Part shown: positions 1-5,876 of the stretch, piece after piece | Layout: each line of letters starts with the position of its first letter | Numbering within the stretch: the first letter of the stretch is position 1 | From: Flavobacteriaceae bacterium | GTDB lineage: Bacteria; Bacteroidota; Bacteroidia; Flavobacteriales; Flavobacteriaceae | NCBI GenBank assembly: GCA_016763715.1 | Contig: JAESTG010000107.1 | Coordinates: forward strand, 1 to 5,876 | Length of the DNA: 5,876 nt | Reading direction: 5' to 3' | Notes under the pieces: generated by a model | Database searches by the model: none | What the model was told of the DNA's origin: nothing | The model's input: only the letters and a program-made list of their open reading frames with translations | Position numbers and translations under genes: made by a program

Positions 1-837
1 CGGGTTTGTAAATACTTCACTCTCTTCCATGAAGTATTTTAGTTGATGTTGAAGTCGAATATCTTTTTCTGAAAGTTGCTGTTTGGATCTAAGTTTAAAC
101 TTTGAAAAGAAGATAGTGGGTTTTGTGAAGCCAATATATCCTATCCAGTAAATGAAAGCAGAATTGAGTAATAATATTGGGTAGTATAAAAGAAAGCTCT
201 CTTGACCTCCATGAATACTTAAATCTATGATATAGATGGTAAGGTCGACACATGTTTTTATTAAGAAAACCCAAGTAAATAATTGCAACCATTTTAATAC
301 TTTCAGTTGTTTTCCTTGAATGAGATAGTTCCCCATGTTTTTTTTAATGAACTGCAATGAAGCTATGCCCAATACAATTCCGAAGACTAAATAAAAAATT
401 TCATGAATCCTAAAAAACCCGGAGTTTATTACAACACCAGTAATTCGGAAGCTGTTTTCAGAAACGGCTATGGCAAACCAATAAGTGCGTAACAATCCGT
501 ATAAAATAGCTGGAGCAAACAACCACCATTCTTTTTTGAGATAGCTGCGGTTTCCTTCAGACTCAAATTGATTTTTCACATAGAAGTAAACCCCAGTACC
601 CATGAGCCATTTATATGGAAATGGGAACATATGAAGCGGTCTATAATATTTAAAGACCTCCATATTGAGTAATGCATAGATGAGGTTAAAAAAAGCAAGT
701 GAGAATAGAAAAAGTAAAAAAAAGGAGATGGCTTTTATATTTGCCTTTCTTTTCTGGTATAAAAATATACAAAGGATAAAACCTTGTATGGCTCCAAAGA
801 GAATTAGAATGTTTAATAAGTTGTAATTTAAGTCCAT
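1..837 (-). CDS. Membrane-anchored AraC-family transcriptional regulator, N-terminal part (C-terminus beyond left edge)
   Basis: The minus-strand frame is open from an ATG at 837 to the window edge, giving 279 residues without a stop; the C-terminus is missing. About seven hydrophobic segments can be seen, near residues 7-27, 37-58, 67-87 (weaker, with PFPYKWLMGTGVYFYVK), 103-125, 145-163, 183-206 and 215-237. A basic cytoplasmic linker follows (KFKLRSKQQ, about 246-254), then LQHQLKYFMEESEVFTNP at 262-279. That last stretch matches the lead-in helix that precedes the helix-turn-helix pair in Bacteroidetes AraC-type regulators with a seven-segment membrane domain, typically about 350-400 residues long. 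By family, the protein should sense something in or through the inner membrane and bind DNA with the missing domain; the signal is unknown. The start is secure: it is the only ATG after the in-frame TAA at 868-870. The gene is divergent from the secreted propeller gene, which could be a target, but nothing in the sequence proves this. The AraC call rests on architecture and the linker motif, because the HTH itself is not visible. Confidence 0.8.
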   Translation of the reverse strand, partial: MDLNYNLLNILILFGAIQGFILCIFLYQKRKANIKAISFFLLFLFSLAFFNLIYALLNMEVFKYYRPLHMFPFPYKWLMGTGVYFYVKNQFESEGNRSYLKKEWWLFAPAILYGLLRTYWFAIAVSENSFRITGVVINSGFFRIHEIFYLVFGIVLGIASLQFIKKNMGNYLIQGKQLKVLKWLQLFTWVFLIKTCVDLTIYIIDLSIHGGQESFLLYYPILLLNSAFIYWIGYIGFTKPTIFFSKFKLRSKQQLSEKDIRLQHQLKYFMEESEVFTNP

Positions 838-854
838 GGTGCCTATAGCAAAAT

Positions 855-862
855 CAAAGATA
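855..862 (-). promoter_or_regulatory. Candidate Bacteroidetes -7 promoter element for the AraC-type regulator
   Basis: On the minus strand this reads TATCTTTG, an exact match to the Bacteroidetes -7 consensus TAnnTTTG. Seventeen bases separate it from the ATG at 837, so the leader would be only about 10 bases. No TTG-type -33 element is seen 17-23 bases upstream; the nearest TTG is about 10 bases away. The call is therefore tentative. Confidence 0.4.
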
Positions 863-1029
863 GTACTTTAAGCAAAAGGCTATAAAAATTTATCTATTTG
901 GAACATTTGAAGTTTTAAATAATATGGTGTACTAAAGATTTATAATTCAGGACATAGTTAATCTCATAGAATACTCATATTTAACAGGCTTGTACTATTA
1001 AACCCAATTAAGCTTAAGTATTTATAGTC

Positions 1030-1037
1030 TATATTTG
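1030..1037 (+). promoter_or_regulatory. Candidate Bacteroidetes -7 promoter element for the T9SS propeller gene
   Basis: The sequence TATATTTG fits TAnnTTTG exactly and lies 29 bases before the ATG at 1067. Transcription would start near 1044 with a short A-rich leader (AAATAAAACAGCT before the ATG), typical of Bacteroidetes genes that lack a Shine-Dalgarno. A -33 TTG is not found at the usual distance. The rest of the 838-1066 intergenic region is AT-rich and I see no clear operator in it. Confidence 0.42.
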
Positions 1038-1066
1038 TTAGAATCAGTCAATTAAATAAAACAGCT

Positions 1067-2299
1067 ATGAGAAAATTTATCTTTTTACTCTTATTGTGTC
1101 CTCTCTTCACCATGGCACAAAGTATAATCTTTCAGGGTGAGTTACTCTCTGGGAATCATGGAACAGATGTATGGGAATATATTGACCCTAATAATGGGAA
1201 TGTTTACGCCATCATTGGTGGTAATGGAATGTCCATTGTAGATGTAACAGACCCAACAAATCCTACTCAAGTTGCTCATGTAACTTCTGTTCCTGGCTTC
1301 GATGTCAAGGTGTGGGAAAATTATGTGTATTGTGTTAATGGAGGTTCAGGAGTCGGATCTATTGTAGATATTTCGGATCCAACAAACCCTGTTGTGGCAG
1401 GAACGTTTCCATCATCTCATAACTTATTTATTGATGACAACGGGATTATGTATGGTTCATTTCCTAGTTTACGGATATTTGACCTCAACCCAGATCCTTT
1501 AAACCCAACACTTCTTACCGTCATAGGAACCGAAGGGCATGATGCTACAGTAAGAGGGAATTTACTAATTGATTGCCATGGTTACTCTGGAACTAATTTA
1601 TACGATGTATCGGATCCTTCAGCGCCAGTTTTGTTATCTTCAATTACAGACCCGACTATTACGTATCACCATCAAGGAGAAGTCTCTTCTGATGGAAATT
1701 ATTTATATATCAATGATGAGCTGGCCAATAATCCAACTCCAGATATTAGTGTTTGGGATATTTCAGATATAGCAAATCCAGTACGGGTAAGTGATTTTGC
1801 AGACCAAGCTACAACACATAATATGTATGTTATTGGTGATTATGCATATGTCTCTTATTACACAGCAGGCTTTAGAGTCTTTGATATTTCAGACCCATCT
1901 CAATTGGTTCTTGTCGATGAATATGATACCAATCCAGCATCTGGTGAAGGTTTCTCTGGAGCATTTGGGATATATCCATCTCCGGTTACAGGAAATATTT
2001 ACATTAATGATAGTGATGGGGTTTTTGTATTTAAATTTGACGCACTTTTTTCAATAGATGATGAAGTGAATTTGAATTTTACAATGTCTCCCAATCCTGC
2101 CGATAATCAAACAATCTTAAGTTTGGAAAATGATACAGTTCAATCTGTACAGGTACACACGATTTTGGGAACCAATTTATTTGAAGAAAACCTGCAAGAT
2201 GGAATCACTAATTATACGTTGGATTTGTCTACCTTTTCAACTGGTGTTTACTTTGTGACGGTTAACAATAGTCAAACTAGAAAATTAATAGTACGATAG
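1067..2299 (+). CDS. Secreted LVIVD-repeat beta-propeller protein (choice-of-anchor B type) with T9SS type A sorting domain
   Basis: The 410-residue product begins with a signal peptide (MRKFIFLLLLCPLFTMAQ, likely cut after Ala17). The body carries seven degenerate repeats of the form (I/V)xDxSDPxNPV, starting near residues 57, 99, 137, 178, 229, 271 and 319. The spacing of 38-51 residues fits one propeller blade each. These are LVIVD-type repeats as found in choice-of-anchor B family proteins. The C-terminus (about 334-410) has the T9SS type A pattern: the MSPNPADNQTILSLEN motif, then ILGTNLFEENL, then STGVYFVTVNN and a basic end, KLIVR. The protein should therefore cross the inner membrane by Sec and the outer membrane by T9SS, ending on the surface or outside. 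Histidines recur before the blades (His118, His158, His171, His201, His202, His251). The molecular function is unknown; no catalytic site is recognisable. Cys11 is not a lipobox, since -1 and -3 are Leu. The gene is monocistronic, divergent from the regulator and convergent with the transporter. Confidence 0.88.
   Translation: MRKFIFLLLLCPLFTMAQSIIFQGELLSGNHGTDVWEYIDPNNGNVYAIIGGNGMSIVDVTDPTNPTQVAHVTSVPGFDVKVWENYVYCVNGGSGVGSIVDISDPTNPVVAGTFPSSHNLFIDDNGIMYGSFPSLRIFDLNPDPLNPTLLTVIGTEGHDATVRGNLLIDCHGYSGTNLYDVSDPSAPVLLSSITDPTITYHHQGEVSSDGNYLYINDELANNPTPDISVWDISDIANPVRVSDFADQATTHNMYVIGDYAYVSYYTAGFRVFDISDPSQLVLVDEYDTNPASGEGFSGAFGIYPSPVTGNIYINDSDGVFVFKFDALFSIDDEVNLNFTMSPNPADNQTILSLENDTVQSVQVHTILGTNLFEENLQDGITNYTLDLSTFSTGVYFVTVNNSQTRKLIVR
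1235..2041 (+). repeat. Seven tandem LVIVD-type repeats in coding sequence
   Basis: The blade motif recurs at the protein level as IVDVTDPTNP, IVDISDPTNP, IFDLNPDPLNP, LYDVSDPSAP, VWDISDIANP, VFDISDPSQL and the degenerate VFVFKFD. The DNA is partly conserved too: gatatttcggatccaaca, gatgtaacagacccaaca and gatatttcagacccatct share the same core. The copies have diverged enough that recombination between them looks unlikely. Copy four has Ala in place of the Asn of DPxNP, copy five has Ile in place of the Pro of SDP, and copy six lacks the final NP. Confidence 0.75.
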
Positions 2300-2321
2300 T
2301 TTTAGTTTGATTCAAAAGATT

Positions 2322-2354
2322 GAAAATCCATGCTGTTATACTACATGGATTTTC
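2322..2354. terminator. Bidirectional hairpin terminator between convergent genes
   Basis: GAAAATCCATG (2322-2332) and CATGGATTTTC (2344-2354) form a perfect 11-bp stem with an 11-base loop. It lies 22 bases after the stop of the propeller gene and 25 bases beyond the stop of the convergent transporter gene. A T-rich stretch (TGTTTATTTA) follows on the plus strand and a weaker one (AATCTTTT) on the minus strand. The stem is modest in GC, as expected in this genome. It probably serves both genes. Confidence 0.65.
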
Positions 2355-2379
2355 TGTTTATTTACTGGCAGTCTTTCAT

Positions 2380-4005
2380 TTATACTTCACTATCCATCAT
2401 GTCTGTCACCACATAGTAACGAGGATCGTCAATATTATCTTGTATGATATTTTCGAATTCAGGATCCCATTTTAGTAACATAGTTTTGCAATCTGGACTT
2501 AAGTGCGTCAGCGTAACTTTCTTACCCTGCTCTATATATTTGTTGGAGATATTCCGAAGAGCTTCCACTCCAGAGTGATCTCCAACCTTAGATTCAATAA
2601 AGTCAATCTCAATATGTTTTGGATCATTTTTAATATCGAATTTACTATTGAAACCTTGCGTAGATCCAAAAAACAGCGGCCCCCAAATTTCATATACTTT
2701 AGTTCCATCGTCTTTGATGCTTTTGCGTGCTCTAATCATAGTGGCACTTTTCCAAGCGAAGGTCAAAGCACTCATAATAACCCCAGCAACTACAGCAACG
2801 GCCAAATCTTGCCAAACTGTAATAGCTGATACTGCAATAAGCACAAAGGCATCTGATTTTGGGATTTTATTCAGAATTCTAAAACTACTCCATGCAAAGG
2901 TGCCAATTACTACCATAAACATTACGCCAACTAATGCTGCAATTGGTATTTGTTCAATGAGTGGAGCTCCAAATAACACAAAGCACAGTAATGTAATCGC
3001 AGCTGTAGCCCCCGACAACCTCCCGCGTCCTCCAGAATTAATATTGATGATAGATTGACCAATCATCGCACAACCACCCATTCCGCCAAAGAGTCCGTTT
3101 AGGATATTTGCACCTCCCTGAGCAACACATTCACGGTTTCCACTACCACGTGTTTCAGTCATTTCATCAATAAGGTTTAATGTCATTAGTGATTCTATCA
3201 GTCCTATTGCGGCTAAGACACCCGCAGCTGGCAATATAGTTGAAAAGAAATGCCCTTTCAATGTATAGATTAATGTGAATATTTGATCCTGAAATGTAGG
3301 AAGTCCACCTTTAAGACCATCGACACCTCCACCATCGCGAATAAACGACCCAACAGTACTAACATCTAAGCCGCCAAAAATTGTAATACAAGCTACTACT
3401 ATTATAGCGACCAAAGCTGCGGGAATCTTTTTGGTCAATTTAGGAAGACCGTACATAGTACCCATAGTCAAACCAACAAGACCCAGCATTAACCATAGGT
3501 TTCTACCCGTCATGTATTGCTGTATTCCGTCGACATTTCCTTTAAAGAGTCCTATTTGAGAAAGAAAGATAACGATAGCTAAACCATTTACAAAGCCCAT
3601 CATCACTGGGTGCGGAATTAAACGAACAAATTTACCAAGGCGTAAAACCCCAGCTAAAATTTGAATTCCTCCCACAAAGAGCAATGTGATAAAGAGCCAT
3701 TGAAGGCCTAGATTTTCTACGGGTACTTCAAGTGCCAACCCAACTTCATTCCCTTTCTGAATTAAAAACACCATCACTACCGCCATTGCGCCTGTAGCTC
3801 CTGAAATCATTCCTGGACGCCCACCAAAAAGAGCAGTGATAATTCCCATCATAAATGCCCCATACAATCCAACCAACGGAGGGATGCCAGCTACAAATGC
3901 AAAAGCAACTGCTTCTGGCACCAAAGCCAAAGCCACAGTAAGCCCAGAAAGAATATCGTTCTTAGGATTTTGGGTGAAGTTCTTAATTGTTTTTTGTAGT
4001 AACAT
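2380..4005 (-). CDS. SulP-family inorganic anion transporter with C-terminal STAS domain
   Basis: The 541-residue product is full length for the family. The SulP signature is at about 21-50: an Asn/Asp-rich entry, then LVPEAVAFAFVAGIPPLVGLYG. The conserved SGATGAMAVV is at 68-77. The later core motifs are GLIESLMT (268-275), NRECVAQGGANILNGLFGGMGG (290-311) and NINSGGRGRLSG (321-332). The usual twelve to fourteen membrane segments end near residue 424. A STAS domain follows (about 432-540), with IEIDF (465-469), the loop GDHSGVEAL (475-483) and HLSPDCKTMLLKW (501-513). SulP/SLC26 proteins move sulfate, bicarbonate or related anions across the inner membrane, often coupled to Na+ or H+. The DHSG loop and HLSPDC motif point to a bacterial subgroup whose substrate I cannot fix from sequence. 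No carbonic anhydrase or sulfate-assimilation gene lies in the window. The ATG at 4005 places the first residues just before the first membrane helix. The gene has its own candidate promoter and is convergent with the propeller gene. Confidence 0.93.
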   Translation of the reverse strand: MLLQKTIKNFTQNPKNDILSGLTVALALVPEAVAFAFVAGIPPLVGLYGAFMMGIITALFGGRPGMISGATGAMAVVMVFLIQKGNEVGLALEVPVENLGLQWLFITLLFVGGIQILAGVLRLGKFVRLIPHPVMMGFVNGLAIVIFLSQIGLFKGNVDGIQQYMTGRNLWLMLGLVGLTMGTMYGLPKLTKKIPAALVAIIVVACITIFGGLDVSTVGSFIRDGGGVDGLKGGLPTFQDQIFTLIYTLKGHFFSTILPAAGVLAAIGLIESLMTLNLIDEMTETRGSGNRECVAQGGANILNGLFGGMGGCAMIGQSIININSGGRGRLSGATAAITLLCFVLFGAPLIEQIPIAALVGVMFMVVIGTFAWSSFRILNKIPKSDAFVLIAVSAITVWQDLAVAVVAGVIMSALTFAWKSATMIRARKSIKDDGTKVYEIWGPLFFGSTQGFNSKFDIKNDPKHIEIDFIESKVGDHSGVEALRNISNKYIEQGKKVTLTHLSPDCKTMLLKWDPEFENIIQDNIDDPRYYVVTDMMDSEV

Positions 4006-4028
4006 TGCCGTCTCGTTTTAAACAGCGG

Positions 4029-4036
4029 CAAAAGTA
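4029..4036 (-). promoter_or_regulatory. Candidate Bacteroidetes -7 promoter element for the SulP gene
   Basis: On the minus strand this reads TACTTTTG, an exact TAnnTTTG match 23 bases before the ATG at 4005. Its position in the 112-base gap after the upstream gene suggests the transporter is transcribed independently of the peptidase cluster. No clear -33 TTG is found at the expected spacing. Confidence 0.42.
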
Positions 4037-4117
4037 ACTTTATAAAGACATTTACTCGAATAAACGTACTTAAATTTTATAAAATACTGACCTTTAGTGT
4101 TAACGAAGTGATTATTT

Positions 4118-4519
4118 TTATTCTAATTCAATGGTGTTTACAAATTCAAAAAACCTAGGAAGGTTTCGTTTATAGGTTTCTTGAGTCGCGACAAATCTAC
4201 AGAGCAGATACCCAGAACTTGTTTCGTAAGTTATAATATGTGTATTGTAAAGCGTATTTCCATACATGAGTTGTACTTTGTAGCTGAGGCCTTGGTTTTT
4301 ATCTTTATTTTTATATTCATTTTTCAGCAAAACAGTGTGCGTCCCATTGATGACATCCCCAATTTTATATTGAAGCACATTTACCGTATTAAAATCTTCG
4401 ATTGTTTTATATTCAGATTTTTCAAACCATTCGATTGAGATTGTATTCTTTACATTATTGATGTCAGGTAAAGTGCCTAGCACTAACCATCTCTGGAACT
4501 TTGAGTCATATTTAACCAC
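4118..4519 (-). CDS. Hypothetical protein, apparent frameshifted C-terminal part of the upstream gene
   Basis: This 133-codon frame, if it starts independently, would begin at a GTG (4519) with no ribosome binding site, lying inside the end of the upstream gene in another frame. The frame is already open from 4588, so the GTG is probably not a real start. The content is protein-like: RWLVLGTLPDINNVKNTISI, then EWFEKSEYKTIEDF, and near the end CRFVATQETYKRNLPRFFEF closing with VNTIELE. It has no signal peptide. The upstream product stops just after YYVDIPEWLN, the kind of strand that would lead into this segment. I read the two as one protein broken by a one-base frame change. The pattern (strand, proline-tryptophan loop, long insert, closing helix ending in a beta-like IELE) loosely resembles the Mog1/PsbP fold, but that is a guess. 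No function is assigned. The gene ends 112 bases before the transporter start. Confidence 0.6.
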   Translation of the reverse strand: MVKYDSKFQRWLVLGTLPDINNVKNTISIEWFEKSEYKTIEDFNTVNVLQYKIGDVINGTHTVLLKNEYKNKDKNQGLSYKVQLMYGNTLYNTHIITYETSSGYLLCRFVATQETYKRNLPRFFEFVNTIELE

Positions 4520-5256
4520 TCTGGTATGTCCACGTAATATTTTCCGAGAGGATCCACAAATTCGATTAATTTGTCGTCGTTTGCGGCATCAATTTTATAG
4601 TAAAGTGCAGATTCATCAATAAAATCACCAAAAGTATTAGCGCTTTCGGCCACAGTCTTTAGATTCGAAATTTTCTCTTCAATGGTCATCCTATTTTCTA
4701 AAATAGGTGAGTAAACTACCACAACTTTTTGATTGGTAATAAAGGAAAGATAAACGTGCCATGTGGTCAATTCGTGCTGCTCTCTTGTGAAATTTCCGCT
4801 CTCCATATACTCTGGTTGTGGGAAATACCAAAGGTAAAATTTCTTTTCATCTAAATTGGTAAAAAACTCTTCTGTAATTTTAAGCTCTTGTTTGAATATT
4901 TCAAGTGCGTGATAATCGGCCTCGTATTTTTTGAAATATAGCAGTAATTCTACCTCCTTAGAGGGTTTAGCTCTGTTTGTATATTGTTCTGCAATATAGT
5001 CGTGCTTTATAAGTTGATATAAATCACGACCAACATTAATGGCGTTGATACCATTATCAAATGTTTGAATGGAGTCTCCAATAAATTCTAAAGTGAAATG
5101 TGCCCCAGATGAATTATCCGAATACACATAACCAGTTTTACTCTTAAATATGACAATTGGGCTTTTCTCCTTGTCTTGAGCCGCTATAAAAGCAACAAAC
5201 ACAAAATAAAATAACACGGGAAGAATTAGTCTTATTTGGTATTTCTTAAAACTCAT
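4483..5256 (-). CDS. Exported protein of unknown function, apparent N-terminal part of a frameshifted gene
   Basis: From the ATG at 5256 the product has 257 residues. I prefer this start because it opens a clean signal peptide: basic MSFKKYQIR, a hydrophobic core LILPVLFYFVFVAFIA, and a cut near AAQ|D (about residues 25-27). An ATG at 5274 in the same frame would add MLYSLG. The mature part is mixed alpha/beta and rich in aromatic and charged residues, with no family motif I recognise. Distinctive stretches, counted from the 5256 start, are INVGRDLYQLIKHDYIAEQY (about 73-92), KKFYLWYFPQPE (138-149) and DPLGKYYVDIPEWLN (235-249). It ends at TAG (4483-4485), with a second in-frame TAG six bases on. 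The ending after IPEWLN is abrupt, and the -1 frame continues as plausible protein (4118-4519). The start overlaps the end of the peptidase gene by 11 bases, so the two are probably co-transcribed and translationally coupled. Location is periplasm or envelope by the signal peptide. Confidence 0.7.
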   Translation of the reverse strand: MSFKKYQIRLILPVLFYFVFVAFIAAQDKEKSPIVIFKSKTGYVYSDNSSGAHFTLEFIGDSIQTFDNGINAINVGRDLYQLIKHDYIAEQYTNRAKPSKEVELLLYFKKYEADYHALEIFKQELKITEEFFTNLDEKKFYLWYFPQPEYMESGNFTREQHELTTWHVYLSFITNQKVVVVYSPILENRMTIEEKISNLKTVAESANTFGDFIDESALYYKIDAANDDKLIEFVDPLGKYYVDIPEWLNMTQSSRDG

Positions 5257-5876
5257 CCCCAAAGAATATAGCATTCATTAATAGTTTGTTGGTGCCGTAC
5301 CAAAAGGCTCTAAAGTTGGTGTTATCTGTAAAATAAATGACATTTCCTCGACCCATGCCTTGCGATTTAAACGGCACAGAATTTTTCAGTAATTCTAATT
5401 TTGGTTTTGAAATATAACCGCTTAATAATGGGTTTGATGTATACTGAATAGGGTTGTCATAACTATTTTCTTCAGGCTCCACAAATAGAGTGGTATTTCT
5501 GAAAAGCGGAATTTTATCGTTTTTATACCCAAATGCAATAGGATGTGAACGATCTATTTTTGCTTCAAAGATGGCTCCACCAATCACTTGAGCACCAAAA
5601 TAATTTCCTCGTTGTTCAAATGAAACATTCTTGACTGTATCTTGTTTCGACTTAAATTTCATCTTAAGTAATTCGTTGCTGTTTAGCCATTTTCCAGCAT
5701 TACGGAAACCAATTAATGTTCCTCCATCTTTTACCCATTCTTTCAATTTGGTTGCGTCATCTTTATCAAGAGTACCCCCAAAATTGGCGGGTAGAATAAT
5801 GTCTGTATATCTGCTTAAATCCGTTCGGCTAAAACTACCGGTATCCAGCTTGGTAATATGCATATCGTAGCGAGTA
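5246..5876 (-). CDS. M14-family zinc carboxypeptidase homologue, C-terminal part (5' end beyond right edge)
   Basis: The frame is open to the right edge, giving 209 residues. The internal Met at 5863 is not the start, because TRYD precedes it in frame. The visible part matches the C-terminal region of large Bacteroidetes M14 peptidases of roughly 800-900 residues. It has MHITKLDT followed by SRYTDIILPANFGG, then LKEWVKDGGTLIGFRNAGKWL, which is a class I glutamine-amidotransferase-like fold without a visible catalytic Cys. Later come SHPIAFGY and a closing block with KPKLELLKNS, GRGNVIYFTDNTNFRAFWYG and TNKLLMNAIFFG. The zinc-binding His-x-x-Glu and the catalytic Glu belong to the N-terminal domain and cannot be checked here. 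Family members are usually exported and cleave peptides or cell-wall material. The last codons overlap the start of the next gene by 11 bases (TTTGGGGATGAG), so the two are coupled. The family call rests on remembered C-terminal motifs. Confidence 0.75.
   Translation of the reverse strand, partial: TRYDMHITKLDTGSFSRTDLSRYTDIILPANFGGTLDKDDATKLKEWVKDGGTLIGFRNAGKWLNSNELLKMKFKSKQDTVKNVSFEQRGNYFGAQVIGGAIFEAKIDRSHPIAFGYKNDKIPLFRNTTLFVEPEENSYDNPIQYTSNPLLSGYISKPKLELLKNSVPFKSQGMGRGNVIYFTDNTNFRAFWYGTNKLLMNAIFFGDEF

Noticed and set aside
95..292. Minus-strand open frame of 65 codons
   Set aside because: It lies inside the membrane domain of the AraC-type regulator in another frame and has no family-like content.
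844..884. Inverted repeat TATAGC / GCTATA in the divergent intergenic region
   Set aside because: The arms are only 6 bases with a 29-base spacer, which is expected by chance in AT-rich DNA.
1067..1120. Possible lipoprotein signal at Cys11 of the propeller protein
   Set aside because: The residues before the Cys are Leu-Leu-Leu with no small residue at -1, and a better Sec cleavage site follows at residues 15-18. The T9SS tail also argues against a lipoprotein.
1791..2057. Second open frame inside the propeller gene
   Set aside because: It overlaps clear LVIVD repeats in the main frame and has a repetitive composition reflecting them.
2648..3058. Plus-strand open frame of 136 codons antisense to the transporter
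   Set aside because: The strongly conserved SulP motifs on the minus strand explain this region. The antisense product is low-complexity, rich in Ala, Thr and Ile, and mirrors the membrane helices.
4074..4085. Perfect 12-bp palindrome ATTTTATAAAAT after the stop of the 4118-4519 frame
   Set aside because: It is made only of A and T and has no loop or T-run, so it is expected by chance here and too weak to call a terminator or operator.
5631..5870. Plus-strand open frame antisense to the peptidase fragment
   Set aside because: The minus strand carries recognisable M14 C-terminal motifs over the same bases.
1..5876. CRISPR arrays, tRNA or rRNA genes, insertion-sequence ends
   Set aside because: I saw no regularly spaced identical repeats, no cloverleaf-like segments and no transposase-like frames.

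Overview
The window looks like a piece of a marine- or soil-type Bacteroidetes chromosome, most likely from the Flavobacteriia. It is AT-rich. One gene ends in a type IX secretion (T9SS) C-terminal sorting domain. Three gene starts are preceded by the Bacteroidetes -7 promoter motif TAnnTTTG rather than by a sigma-70 -10 box or a strong Shine-Dalgarno. One gene is a membrane-anchored AraC-type regulator of a kind common in that phylum. Assignment below phylum or class level is inference.

Layout from left to right. Positions 1-837 (minus) hold the first 279 residues of a regulator with about seven membrane segments; its DNA-binding domain lies beyond the left edge. A 229-base divergent intergenic region (838-1066) carries candidate promoters for both neighbours. 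Positions 1067-2299 (plus) encode an exported LVIVD-repeat beta-propeller protein with a T9SS sorting tail. A perfect 11-bp hairpin (2322-2354) lies between it and the convergent SulP-family anion transporter with a STAS tail (2380-4005, minus). Upstream of the transporter on the same strand, in transcription order, come the C-terminal part of an M14-type zinc carboxypeptidase homologue (5246 to the right edge), an exported protein of unknown function (4483-5256) and its apparent out-of-frame continuation (4118-4519). These overlap and should form one transcription unit. The transporter appears to have its own promoter.

How the genes relate. No single pathway is evident: the window spans at least three independent units (regulator, secreted propeller, transporter) plus the peptidase operon. 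The most noteworthy point is that 4118-5256 reads as one coding sequence of about 380 residues broken by a -1 type frame change near 4486-4516. This could be a real mutation, a sequencing or assembly error, or less likely recoding. I found no convincing evidence for a new multi-gene system, CRISPR array, mobile element or RNA gene.
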